Assembly (NCBI GenBank): GCA_024280115.1 | Contig: JAJRQT010000192.1 | Location: 1-57,423, forward strand | DNA length: 57,423 nucleotides | Reading direction: 5' to 3' | Source of the DNA: Bacteroidota bacterium | Lineage (GTDB): Bacteria > Bacteroidota > Bacteroidia > Cytophagales > Cyclobacteriaceae | In this document: one piece after another, positions 17,343 to 25,931 of the stretch | How positions within the stretch are numbered: the stretch's first letter is position 1 | Layout of the letters: each line of letters starts with the position of its first letter | Notes under the pieces: model-generated | Told to the model about the DNA's origin: nothing | What the model saw: the letters and a program-made list of their open reading frames with translations, nothing else | Databases searched by the model: none | Translations under genes and position numbers: made by a program

Positions 17343-17461
17343 TAATGCTACAATGAAATAAGAAATTGATATTTTAAAGAAAAGTATAGTGACTTTTAGG
17401 AGCGGACTCAACTTATAGAATAAGGGAAAAATCATTATAGCATTTTCACATTGTAGCATTA
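17343..17461. repeat. Palindromic intergenic element
   Basis: Perfect 13-bp terminal inverted repeats, TAATGCTACAATG at 17343-17355 and its complement at 17449-17461, bound 119 bases. An imperfect tandem copy of the left arm (TAATGCTAAAATG) lies just upstream at about 17327-17339. There is no credible coding frame. It fills the gap between the permease and aminotransferase genes. Confidence 0.6.
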
Positions 17462-17524
17462 AATCACTGACTAATTCACTCATTTAAATTAAAATAACAG
17501 TTGAACTATTAAAACGATTAGCAA

Positions 17525-18643
17525 ATGGAATCATATCAAAAAGAACTGAACCCCAATACAAGGATTTTAATGGGGCCCGGGCCAAGTGATGCTCACCCGC
17601 GTGTGCTCAAAGCTATGTCAACACCATTGATCGGTCATCTCGATCCGCAATTTTTAGAAGTCATGGATGATATCAAGGTGATGACCCAGTTGACATTTCA
17701 GACACAAAATCAATTGACGTTCGTGGTGTCCGCACCGGGTAGCGCCGGTATGGAAACGTGCCTGATCAACTTGTTAGAACCTGGTGATGAAGCCCTGATT
17801 TGTGTAAATGGTGTTTTTGGCAATCGCATGTCAGACATTGTAGAGCGTTGCGGCGCCAGGCTAATCCGTGTGGATGCTCCCTGGGGAGAACCTATCAACC
17901 CTGACCAGGTGAGGGAAGCTTTAAAAACTTGCGATCCGAAAATTGTAGCCATAGTCCATGCCGAAACATCAACAGGTGTATTACAACCACTGGAAGAAAT
18001 AAGTAAAATCACCCATGATGCAGGGGCGCTATTTGTGGTTGATGCTGTGACTTCTTATTGCGGTACAGAGCTAAAAGTTGATGAATGGGGGATAGATGCC
18101 ATTTACTCCGGGTCACAAAAATGTCTGAGTGCACCTCCGGGTCTTTCGCCAATTTCTTTTAGCGATCGAGCGGTGGCGGTTTTGGATAACCGGAAAACAA
18201 AAGTTCAGAGTTGGTTTTTAGACCTTACGATGGTTAAAAACTATTGGGCCGGTGCAAAAAGGGCATACCACCATACGGGGCCAATATCAGCGATGTTTGC
18301 TTTGCGGGAAGCGCTCAGACTGGTTTTGGAGGAGGGCCTTGATCCGCGATTTGAGCGCCACCGTAAAAACCACAAATTGTTGAAGGATGGGCTTGAGGAT
18401 TTAGGATTTGAGTTTTTGGTTAAAGAAGGCTTTCGTCTTCCCATGTTAAATGCAGTAAAACTTCCGGACGGAATAGATGATGCATCGGTCCGTTCGAGGT
18501 TGTTAAATGAGTACAATATAGAAGTAGGAGGTGGATTGGGAGACTTTGCAGGAAAGATTTGGCGGGTAGGATTGATGGGCAACAGTTCATCAGCCAATCA
18601 TGTTAATATGTTATTAGGCGCCTTGAAGGAAATAATAGGCTAA
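17525..18643 (+). CDS. Class V aminotransferase, alanine/serine-glyoxylate type
   Basis: PLP enzyme of the class V (AGT/SPT) aminotransferase family, 372 residues. It would transfer an amino group from alanine or serine to glyoxylate, giving glycine. The PLP lysine is K199 in SGSQKCLSAPPGLSPISFS; in known alanine- and serine-glyoxylate enzymes this region reads GSQKxLxxPPG. MGPGPSDAHPRVL near the N-terminus and VVDAVTSY before the lysine are also family hallmarks. Its position between a hydroxyacid permease and a glycolate-oxidase-like dehydrogenase suggests disposal of glyoxylate. Other class V substrates cannot be excluded. Confidence 0.85.
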   Translation: MESYQKELNPNTRILMGPGPSDAHPRVLKAMSTPLIGHLDPQFLEVMDDIKVMTQLTFQTQNQLTFVVSAPGSAGMETCLINLLEPGDEALICVNGVFGNRMSDIVERCGARLIRVDAPWGEPINPDQVREALKTCDPKIVAIVHAETSTGVLQPLEEISKITHDAGALFVVDAVTSYCGTELKVDEWGIDAIYSGSQKCLSAPPGLSPISFSDRAVAVLDNRKTKVQSWFLDLTMVKNYWAGAKRAYHHTGPISAMFALREALRLVLEEGLDPRFERHRKNHKLLKDGLEDLGFEFLVKEGFRLPMLNAVKLPDGIDDASVRSRLLNEYNIEVGGGLGDFAGKIWRVGLMGNSSSANHVNMLLGALKEIIG

Positions 18644-18991
18644 TTGAGTAAACGTAATTTGATGTACAACAACAAGTCATAATACTGTATTAAAACTCCA
18701 AATAACAATTACCAAATCTCAAACCTGCCAGCCAATGCTATAGGCAATGCACAGGCAGGCTGGTAAAATCCAATTTTCAAAAAAAAGCAGATCTGGATTA
18801 AATAAAATATTAGACTTGTATTAAATATCTGTTTTGAAAAGTATTATGTTACTCACCGAAGCCAGGCAAATACTAATACCGTTTTGGACATTGAAATTTG
18901 ATTATTGAAAATTATTTGTAATTTGTTTTTTGAGATTTATTTATTATAAACGCTCTGAACCCACTGTATTTCACATAAATCTAATTCTATT
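18644..18991. other. Intergenic region with a CCTGCC/GGCAGG repeat
   Basis: This gap of 348 bases contains no gene. A REP-like palindrome occupies about 18724-18763: CCTGCCAGCC on the left and GGCAGGCTGG on the right. Either CCTGCC pairs with GGCAGG or CCAGCC with GGCTGG, so two alternative hairpins are possible, around an inner GCAATGC motif. The remainder is AT-rich upstream DNA of the dehydrogenase. Confidence 0.5.
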
Positions 18992-21868
18992 ATGGCACTT
19001 GATAAACAAACATTTATTCAAGCTCTGCAGAAAGAAATAAGCGGAGATGTGTTATCTGATGACTACAGTATGGGGATTTATTCAACAGATGCAAGTGTTT
19101 ATCAGATTCGTCCTCTTGTAGTAGTAGCTCCGAAAGATGACCGGGATGTTATCACTGCCATAAAAATAGCCAGAGCAAACCAGGTAAAAATACTCCCGCG
19201 TGGTGCGGGTACCAGTTTGGCAGGCCAGACAGTCGGTGAGTCAATGGTCATGGATTTCTCGAAATATATGAACCAAATCCTCGAAATCAACGAAAAAGAA
19301 AAGTGGGTTCTCGTTCAGCCGGGTTTAGTTCTCGATGTGCTCAATGACAAGCTCAAAGAATACAAACTACACTTTGCTCCTGATCCGGCCACTTCCAGTC
19401 GTGCCAATATAGGTGGCATGGTCGGTAACAACTCATCCGGTACTAAGAGCATATTATATGGCAAAACGGTCGATCATGTGCTCGAAGCTAATATCGTTTT
19501 GGCAGATGGCACAAGGCTTAATCTGAGCAAATTTTCCCTGGAAGAAATTAATAAGAAAATATCCAAAGACGATCGCGAAGGTCATATTTATAAGAATTTT
19601 AAAAATATCGTTGAAGGAAATAGGGAAGAGATTGAAAAGCGCTTCCCCAAAGTAATGCGCAGGGTAGGCGGTTATAACCTCGATGAGTTTATTAATACCG
19701 ATGAATGGAATCTTGGCAAGCTGATTACAGGAAGTGAAGGGACCCTGGCAACCACCTTGGATGTTAAACTTAATCTGGTGCCATTGCCTGCACACAAGTC
19801 TGTGTGTGTGGTACATTTTACAAATTTATTGGAAGCTATCCGGGCAGTGGAACCGATGCTGGCATTTACACCTGCGGCTGTGGAGATATTGGATAAAACG
19901 GTGATTCAGTTAAGTAGAGAAAACCTGACAACACAACGAAGCTGCCATTTTATTGATGGCGATCCCGAGGCAATATTGATCGTGGAGTTTTATGGCGATA
20001 GCAAAGAGGATGTGTTGAAGCGCCCCACTCAGATGATCGAAAAACTGAAAGAGCTGAAGACCGGTTATGCTTATCCGCTGTTTCCGGAAGGAATTGATTA
20101 CAATGACGTTTGGACAATAAGGAAAAAAGGCCTTGGTCTTATGTTGGGGATTAAAGGTGATAAAAAACCACTTCCATTTATAGAAGATGCCGGTATTCCC
20201 ACGCCTGCTTTACCTGAATATATTGATCGGGTGCTCAAAATTTGCCATAAACATGAGACAAAGGTGGCCATGTATGCCCATGCCAGCGTGGGCGTGATTC
20301 ATGTGCGACCGATCCTCGACTTAAGACAAGAAATCGATATAGAACGGTTTAGGAAGATTTCCCAGGAAGCTTTCGACCTTGTGATGGAATACGGCGGTTC
20401 CTGGAGCGGTGAACACGGCGATGGTCTCGTACGAAGTGAATACAACGAAAAGTTTTTTGGTGAGCAGTTATACAATGCATTCCGGGAGATAAAAAAGCTG
20501 TTTGACCCGGACAATCTGATGAACCCCGGAAAAAAAGTCAATGCTCCTGGGATTACTGAAAACCTAAGGTATGGCGCTGACTATATAGATGAGGAGGTGC
20601 AAACTCAATATCGCTACAATATTGACGAGAGTTTTAAAGACTCGGTGCACATGTGTACTGGCGTAGGTGAGTGTCGCAAGATATTGGGAGGGACCATGTG
20701 CCCAAGTTTTAAAGCCACCAGGGATGAGGAACACTCAACAAGGGGTCGTGCCAATGCCATGCGGTTGGCTATGTCTGGCCAACTGGGCAAAAACGGCTTG
20801 GCCAGCGAACGATTGCATCAAGTATTGGATCTCTGTTTATCTTGCAAGGCCTGCAAATCGGAATGCCCCAGTAATGTCGATATGGCAAAACTCAAAGGCG
20901 AGGTAAGCCAGATTTTTTATGAAAAAAACGGCACTAAACTCAGAGACCGCCTCATCAGGGATTCTTCTAAAATGTCTGCCATGCTTAGTGGCAGTTTGGC
21001 GGGAATAACCAATGCAGTACAATCGACCGGACTATTCAGGCTTATCATGGAAAAGGTTGTTGGTTTTGATAAAAGGAAAAAACTCCCGGTATATGCAAAG
21101 GAAACCTTTGGTCAGTGGTTTACAAAAAATGCAACAGAGGCAAAAGTGGGATCTCAAAAAGTTGCCCTTTTTGCCGATACTTACCTGAATTACCATGAGC
21201 CTCATATTGGAATTGCGACATATAATCTTTTGAAGTCATGTGGATATGATGTGCTTTTGGCAGAGGTAGGATGCTGTCAGCGACCTAAAATATCACACGG
21301 ATTTCTTAAAGAGGCAAAAAAAGAAGGGTTGAATACAACACAGGGATTGGATCAATATTTGTCCAAAGGAATTCCTGTGTTGGTATGTGAGCCGAGTTGC
21401 GCATCTGCTCTGAATGATGATTTACCGGATTTAATTGAGGATGATACACTTGCCGACAGGCTAAAGTCTGGAGTACATATGATCGACCAATTCTTATATA
21501 AAGAAGTAGAATCAGGTAGGTTAGAAGTCAAATTTATTTCCGATGAAAGCGAAGTTATGGTTCATGGTCATTGTCATCAAAAAGCGCTTTACGGTACCAA
21601 ATCCATGAATGGCATTCTCGATAAAGTGGAAGATCTCAATCACAGCGAGGTTGATTCAGGCTGTTGCGGTATGGCCGGCTCGTTCGGATATGAAAAGGAA
21701 CATTATGATATTTCAGAAAAAATCGGTTCTGAGATTTTATTCCCGGCAATTAATAAATTGGATGATGCAGCCAGTGTGGTCGCCTGCGGATTCAGTTGCC
21801 GTCACCAGATCGAACATCATACCAATAAAAAAGCCAAACATTGGGTTGAGGTGATCAAGGTGGAATAA
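18992..21868 (+). CDS. Fused FAD-linked oxidase and Fe-S/CCG dehydrogenase (D-lactate or glycolate)
   Basis: A fusion of 958 residues. About 20-530 is a VAO-type FAD oxidase (RGAGTSLAGQTVG and MVGNNSSGTKS bind FAD; SGEHGDGLVR is typical of GlcD/D-lactate dehydrogenases). About 550-640 carries two Fe-S clusters (CTGVGECRKILGGTMCPS; CLSCKACKSECPS). About 715-958 has CCG domains (VGCCQRPKISHG, GHCHQKALYG, DSGCCGMAGSFG), the GlcF/LutA-like part. It should oxidise a D-2-hydroxyacid in the cytosol or at the membrane and pass electrons to quinone. The same architecture is found in bacterial D-lactate dehydrogenases and as a GlcD-GlcF fusion, so substrate choice is open. Confidence 0.87.
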   Translation: MALDKQTFIQALQKEISGDVLSDDYSMGIYSTDASVYQIRPLVVVAPKDDRDVITAIKIARANQVKILPRGAGTSLAGQTVGESMVMDFSKYMNQILEINEKEKWVLVQPGLVLDVLNDKLKEYKLHFAPDPATSSRANIGGMVGNNSSGTKSILYGKTVDHVLEANIVLADGTRLNLSKFSLEEINKKISKDDREGHIYKNFKNIVEGNREEIEKRFPKVMRRVGGYNLDEFINTDEWNLGKLITGSEGTLATTLDVKLNLVPLPAHKSVCVVHFTNLLEAIRAVEPMLAFTPAAVEILDKTVIQLSRENLTTQRSCHFIDGDPEAILIVEFYGDSKEDVLKRPTQMIEKLKELKTGYAYPLFPEGIDYNDVWTIRKKGLGLMLGIKGDKKPLPFIEDAGIPTPALPEYIDRVLKICHKHETKVAMYAHASVGVIHVRPILDLRQEIDIERFRKISQEAFDLVMEYGGSWSGEHGDGLVRSEYNEKFFGEQLYNAFREIKKLFDPDNLMNPGKKVNAPGITENLRYGADYIDEEVQTQYRYNIDESFKDSVHMCTGVGECRKILGGTMCPSFKATRDEEHSTRGRANAMRLAMSGQLGKNGLASERLHQVLDLCLSCKACKSECPSNVDMAKLKGEVSQIFYEKNGTKLRDRLIRDSSKMSAMLSGSLAGITNAVQSTGLFRLIMEKVVGFDKRKKLPVYAKETFGQWFTKNATEAKVGSQKVALFADTYLNYHEPHIGIATYNLLKSCGYDVLLAEVGCCQRPKISHGFLKEAKKEGLNTTQGLDQYLSKGIPVLVCEPSCASALNDDLPDLIEDDTLADRLKSGVHMIDQFLYKEVESGRLEVKFISDESEVMVHGHCHQKALYGTKSMNGILDKVEDLNHSEVDSGCCGMAGSFGYEKEHYDISEKIGSEILFPAINKLDDAASVVACGFSCRHQIEHHTNKKAKHWVEVIKVE

Positions 21869-21942
21869 CCAAACATCAATATATATTTTCCTGCTGATTT
21901 TATATAATTGATTTTCTGATTTTAAATCCAATATAATTTTAC

Positions 21943-21972
21943 TAAGTTTGCGTTTAGGGCATGTGCCCTAAA
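21943..21972 (+). promoter_or_regulatory. Promoter -7 box and palindromic operator of the TetR gene
   Basis: TAAGTTTG (21943-21950) fits the Bacteroidota -7 consensus TAnnTTTG; no convincing -33 TTTG is present at the right spacing. Two bases downstream lies a perfect inverted repeat, TTTAGGGC (21953-21960) and GCCCTAAA (21965-21972), with a 4-base spacer. This is the size and symmetry expected of a TetR operator, placed at the likely transcription start and before the chosen ATG at 21985. It implies autorepression. Confidence 0.65.
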
Positions 21973-21984
21973 TTAGATATTCAC

Positions 21985-22626
21985 ATGAAAACCAGAGATA
22001 GAATTATTGATGCGGCTATCAGGCTCTATAATGAAAAGGGTTTGTCTAATATAACGAGCCGTCATATTGGAGATGAAATCAATATCAGTCATGGTAATTT
22101 GGAATACCATTTTCCAAACAAAGAATCAATATTATTTGCCATTTACAGACAAATGAGAGAAGAGATGTCTTCGTTATATCCGGAGAGAAAAGAGGATATA
22201 TTAAACCCTATTGAACATTTGCATAGGATTCTTGTAAGACTAGAAGGATTTCAAACTGAGTACAGTTTTTTTAGCCTGGACTTGATGGATATTTGCCGGG
22301 ATTATGAAAAAGTGAATGCCGTACTTGTTGATAATATGCAAATAAGAAAAGGACAAATGGTAGGTTTTTTTCAACGATTTGTAGAACTAGGCTATATGAA
22401 TCCTGAACCGGCCATTGGATATTATGCGAGGCTTCAACATACCATAAGAATTTTGCTTACCTTCTGGAAACCCCAGGAAGTGGTTGTTGCAAATAAGGAC
22501 TTTAATAGAAAAGGAGAAATGGTGAGACATGTGTGGGAACTGCTTATTCCTCATTTTACAGAAAAGGGAATGGTAGAATATAATAATGTGTTGAAGAATT
22601 TCAAAGAACCTTTAAATACCAAATAA
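21985..22626 (+). CDS. TetR/AcrR-family regulator
   Basis: One-component repressor of 213 residues. The N-terminal HTH is clear: TRDRIIDAAIRLYNEKG, then TSRHIGDEINISHGNLEYHFPNKESI with the usual YHFPNKE end. The C-terminal ligand-binding half is not specific enough to name an effector. An upstream ATG at 21961 is in frame but falls inside the palindromic operator; the ATG at 21985 places the protein start where TetR proteins normally begin. It stands 88 bases before the fucose-type catabolic genes on the same strand and is the only regulator of that array in the window, so it is the likely switch for it. That link is inference. Confidence 0.85.
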   Translation: MKTRDRIIDAAIRLYNEKGLSNITSRHIGDEINISHGNLEYHFPNKESILFAIYRQMREEMSSLYPERKEDILNPIEHLHRILVRLEGFQTEYSFFSLDLMDICRDYEKVNAVLVDNMQIRKGQMVGFFQRFVELGYMNPEPAIGYYARLQHTIRILLTFWKPQEVVVANKDFNRKGEMVRHVWELLIPHFTEKGMVEYNNVLKNFKEPLNTK

Positions 22627-22714
22627 TTTGAACGAGGATATTAAGGCAATGACAATGAGAAGCCATAGAAGTATTTAAAGGCCCATACGAACCTTATTTA
22701 TTAATAATTGAATC

Positions 22715-23026
22715 ATGGAAAATTCAGATAACCTTATTCTACTGGATAAAAACGATAATATCCTTGTTGCTCGACGGGAAATTTCACAAGGTGAAAGTAT
22801 ATTCATTTCTGGCAAGGAAGTTAAAATGCATGCAACGGTAAATCTTGGCTTTAAGGTGGCATTAAAAGAAATAGCCGCTGGAGAAAAAATAATAAAATTT
22901 GGAATACCCATAGGCACGGCTACTACCAAAATAATGATAGGGGAAACCGTTCACGTCCATAATATTAAAAGTGATTATTCCCCAACATATACTATTCAAA
23001 ACCAAAGAGAATATGAAAGAAAGTGA
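22715..23026 (+). CDS. UxaA-type dehydratase, small SAF-domain subunit
   Basis: This 103-residue protein corresponds to the N-terminal SAF domain of altronate hydrolase/UxaA (also SuyA of sulfolactate sulfo-lyase). Visible features are ILVARREISQGESI, a KVALKEIAAGEKIIKFGIPIG core and GETVHVHNIKSDY at the end. The histidine-containing VHVHN motif is characteristic. It pairs with the large subunit encoded immediately downstream with a 14-base overlap. Split uxaA genes of this kind also occur in the Campylobacter jejuni fucose locus (Cj0482/Cj0483), which supports a sugar-acid (perhaps fuconate) dehydratase. The true substrate is unproven. Confidence 0.8.
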   Translation: MENSDNLILLDKNDNILVARREISQGESIFISGKEVKMHATVNLGFKVALKEIAAGEKIIKFGIPIGTATTKIMIGETVHVHNIKSDYSPTYTIQNQREYERK

Positions 23027-24212
23027 ATGGTTAGGATATGAGCGTACAGATGGGCGGAAGGGGATTAGAAATGTGCTATTGGTAGCCTATTTGGTTGAGT
23101 GCGCGCATCATGTATGTCATGAAATAGCATCTTATTATAAGGATAAGGAAGTGCAGGTGATTGGCTTTGGGGGATGTTATCCAAATAGCCACGCCGATAA
23201 AGTAATGAAACAACTTTGCACGCACCCCAATGTTGGAGGCGTATTGTTGGTTTCATTGGGTTGTGAAAGCTTCAATCGGTTTGACCTGTCAAAGACCATA
23301 AAAGAAAGTGGCAGACAGGTCTCAACAATAGTTATTCAAAAGGATGGAGGAACGAGAAAAGCCATTGCGAAAGGTAGAACCTGGATTGAGGAAACGCATT
23401 TGAAATTACAAAATGCCCCCAAAGTAATAATGGACATAAAAGACATAGTGATAGGTGCGATATGTGGGGGTTCAGATGCTACGAGCGGTATTAGTGGAAA
23501 CCCTGCAGTTGGGTTGACATTCGACCAATTGGTACAATTGAACGCAACGGCCATTTTTGAGGAGACTGGTGAAATGATCGGATTTGAAAATCATATTGCT
23601 TCAAGGGCTAAAACACCTGGATTGGCCATAGAACTAAAAAAATCAATTGAGAAAGCAGCCAGGTATTACACAATAATGGGGCATGCAAGTTTTGCGCCGG
23701 GGAATGCAGATGGAGGATTGAGTACCATTGAAGAAAAATCACTGGGAGCTTATAGCAAAGGAGGAAAATCTGAAATAGCTGGTTTGTTGAAACCGGGAGA
23801 TATTCCAAAAAATGGTGGATTATATTTATTGGATATCGTACCCGATGGCGAGCCCAGGTTTGGGTTTCCAAATATTAATGATAATTCGGAGATATCAGAA
23901 TTGATGGCTTGCGGTTGCCATATCATATTATTTGTGACGGGTAGGGGGTCTGTAGTTGGTTCTGCAATTTCACCGGTAATAAAAATATGTGCCAATCCTG
24001 CCACCTATAAGAGAATGGAAGAAGATATGGATATCAATGCTGGAAAAGTAATCACTGGAGATGCCGATTTGAATATGGTATCAAATGAAATATTGAATAA
24101 AATAATTGAAACAGCAAATGGCACTCAAACAGCGTCTGAATCACTGGGACATCAGGAATTTGTTTTGTCATATAAATCTTTTGAACCGGCAGGCCCTTCT
24201 TGTCTGCCTTAA
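23013..24212 (+). CDS. UxaA-type dehydratase, large subunit
   Basis: The catalytic C-terminal part of the altronate hydrolase/UxaA family as a separate protein of 399 residues. ATG at 23013 (MKESEWLGYERTDGRKGIRN) is chosen over the ATG at 22971 because it begins directly at the conserved GYxRxDGRxGxRN start and gives a normal 14-base overlap with the small-subunit gene. Conserved cysteines occur in GFGGCYPN, SLGCESFN and CGGSDATSGISGNPAVG, which may bind iron or a cluster; FVTGRGSVVGSAISPVIKI is typical of the family end. It removes water from a sugar acid to give a 2-keto-3-deoxy acid. Altronate, galactarate, sulfolactate or fuconate are candidates; context favours a fuconate-like substrate. 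Confidence 0.8.
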   Translation: MKESEWLGYERTDGRKGIRNVLLVAYLVECAHHVCHEIASYYKDKEVQVIGFGGCYPNSHADKVMKQLCTHPNVGGVLLVSLGCESFNRFDLSKTIKESGRQVSTIVIQKDGGTRKAIAKGRTWIEETHLKLQNAPKVIMDIKDIVIGAICGGSDATSGISGNPAVGLTFDQLVQLNATAIFEETGEMIGFENHIASRAKTPGLAIELKKSIEKAARYYTIMGHASFAPGNADGGLSTIEEKSLGAYSKGGKSEIAGLLKPGDIPKNGGLYLLDIVPDGEPRFGFPNINDNSEISELMACGCHIILFVTGRGSVVGSAISPVIKICANPATYKRMEEDMDINAGKVITGDADLNMVSNEILNKIIETANGTQTASESLGHQEFVLSYKSFEPAGPSCLP

Positions 24213-24316
24213 TGCAAAGATCAGGATATCTGTTTATGTTGAACCAGGCCTGCTTCCGGTTTTGGAAGTGACCCAAGAATAATTAAATTTAACTAAAATG
24301 ACACCTTCATTATAAT

Positions 24317-25921
24317 ATGTCTTTAATTGATAGTATAGTAATTGCTTTATATATTTTTGTGATATTGTTTGTAGGGCTATGGGTTGTTCGAAAGCGATCC
24401 ATGAATGCCGAAGGCTATTTTCTTGCAGGGCATTCTCTCAAATGGCCTGTAATAGGTGCTGCACTTTTTGCCTCCAATATTTCCACTGTGCATTTGGTGG
24501 GCCTTGCTGCTTCTGGATTTAATGATGGATTAGTTTGGGGCAATTTCGAATGGATGGCAGTTTTTACACTTATAGTTCTGGGCCTGATTTTCGCGCCTTT
24601 TTATTATAAAAATAAAATAAAAACGCTGCCGCAATTTCTGGAAATGAGATACAATTCTGTTGCCCGAACTTGCCTGGCAATTTTAGCATTATTGGGAGCC
24701 TTATTTATGCATATCGGGGTTAGCCTGTATGCAGGAGCCGTTGTATTTGAGCACTTTTTTGGTTTGAATGTATATGTCTCTATTCTGGTAATATCAATTA
24801 TTACTGGCCTGTACACTGTAATCGGTGGGCTTCAATCCGTTGTGGTCACAGAAACGATACAAACAATAATATTGGTTGGAGGGGCAATCGTACTTACCAT
24901 CTATGCATTCATGGCGCTGCCTGATCATGAGATTTATAATTGGGCATCATTGAAAGCTGCAGCCAAACCAGACCAACTAAGTATTGTGCCATCAGCCTTG
25001 AACTCATCAGGTCTTACCTGGCCGGCAATTTTGTTGGGATATCCGGTATTGGGTATTTGGTACTGGTGTGCAGACCAAACTATTGTGCAGAGAGTTCTTG
25101 CTGCTCAGACTTTGAGAGATGCGAAGATCGGACCCTTGTTTGCCGGTTTTATAAAAATATTACCGGTGTTTATTTTAGTGCTTCCTGGAGTTTTGGGATA
25201 TGTGTTATTTAAAGATATCATTACTGATGCCAATGATACATTTCCTGTACTGATCACAGAATTGTTGCCTACTGGGTTAAAGGGATTGATGGCTGCGGCA
25301 TTGCTAGCTGCATTGATGAGCACCATCGCAGCGGCATTAAATAGTGCGGGCACCCTGGTGTCGATAGATATTGTGAAAAGAAACAGACCTAATACTACAG
25401 ACAGGCAGCAAGTAAGAATTGGGAGGATAACTGCCGTAATAGTAATGATAATAGCCATTTCCTGGTCACCATTGATCTCCAGGTTTAACAGCATTTTTGA
25501 AGCGATCAATATTCTGCTTACTGTGATATCGCCACCAATTACTACCGTTTTTATCTGGGGTTTATTTTGGAAAAGAGGAAATCACCAGGGAGCTATTGCT
25601 ACTTTTATAGGTGGTTTTTTGTTAGGTCTGGTTGTGTTTTTGTTGGATTTTCCAATAATAGGAGACTCAAAAATAATAACTGAGGGTTTGGGAGTATCAT
25701 TTATGATGCAAGCCTGGTGGTTGTTTGTTTGTAGTTCAATAATTTTTGTGGTTGCAAGTCTTTTGACTACGCCCCCGGATTATAAAAAAATTGAAAGCTG
25801 TACACTGAGTTCTCCACTGGCATTTTTGAAAAAGGAAAAAGGAGAAAGCACCAATATGCCGCTCATACTTGCTGTGATATTAATCTTGATAATGATCGTA
25901 CTTTATAATTTGTTTGGATAA
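24317..25921 (+). CDS. SSS-family sodium/sugar symporter
   Basis: Sodium:solute symporter of 534 residues with about 14 membrane helices, in the SGLT-like branch. Hallmarks are RKRSMNAEGYFLAGHSLKWPVIGAALFASNIS (read in pieces), the YTVIGGLQSVVVTETIQ helix, the WYWCADQTIVQRVLAA motif typical of sugar symporters, and MAAALLAALMSTIAAALNSAGTL. It should import a neutral monosaccharide with sodium. Placement between the UxaA pair and the mutarotase in the fucose array makes L-fucose the most likely substrate. It is followed after 10 bases by the mutarotase gene. Confidence 0.85.
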   Translation: MSLIDSIVIALYIFVILFVGLWVVRKRSMNAEGYFLAGHSLKWPVIGAALFASNISTVHLVGLAASGFNDGLVWGNFEWMAVFTLIVLGLIFAPFYYKNKIKTLPQFLEMRYNSVARTCLAILALLGALFMHIGVSLYAGAVVFEHFFGLNVYVSILVISIITGLYTVIGGLQSVVVTETIQTIILVGGAIVLTIYAFMALPDHEIYNWASLKAAAKPDQLSIVPSALNSSGLTWPAILLGYPVLGIWYWCADQTIVQRVLAAQTLRDAKIGPLFAGFIKILPVFILVLPGVLGYVLFKDIITDANDTFPVLITELLPTGLKGLMAAALLAALMSTIAAALNSAGTLVSIDIVKRNRPNTTDRQQVRIGRITAVIVMIIAISWSPLISRFNSIFEAINILLTVISPPITTVFIWGLFWKRGNHQGAIATFIGGFLLGLVVFLLDFPIIGDSKIITEGLGVSFMMQAWWLFVCSSIIFVVASLLTTPPDYKKIESCTLSSPLAFLKKEKGESTNMPLILAVILILIMIVLYNLFG

Positions 25922-25931
25922 TAATACAACT

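Noticed and set aside
19454..19816. 120-residue antisense frame within the fused dehydrogenase
   Set aside because: Lies fully within a strongly conserved gene; no start signal or domain.
22715..24212. Sulfolactate sulfo-lyase (SuyAB) as the identity of the UxaA pair
   Set aside because: The split architecture fits, but no sulfolactate genes are nearby while a whole fucose route is; kept only as an alternative.
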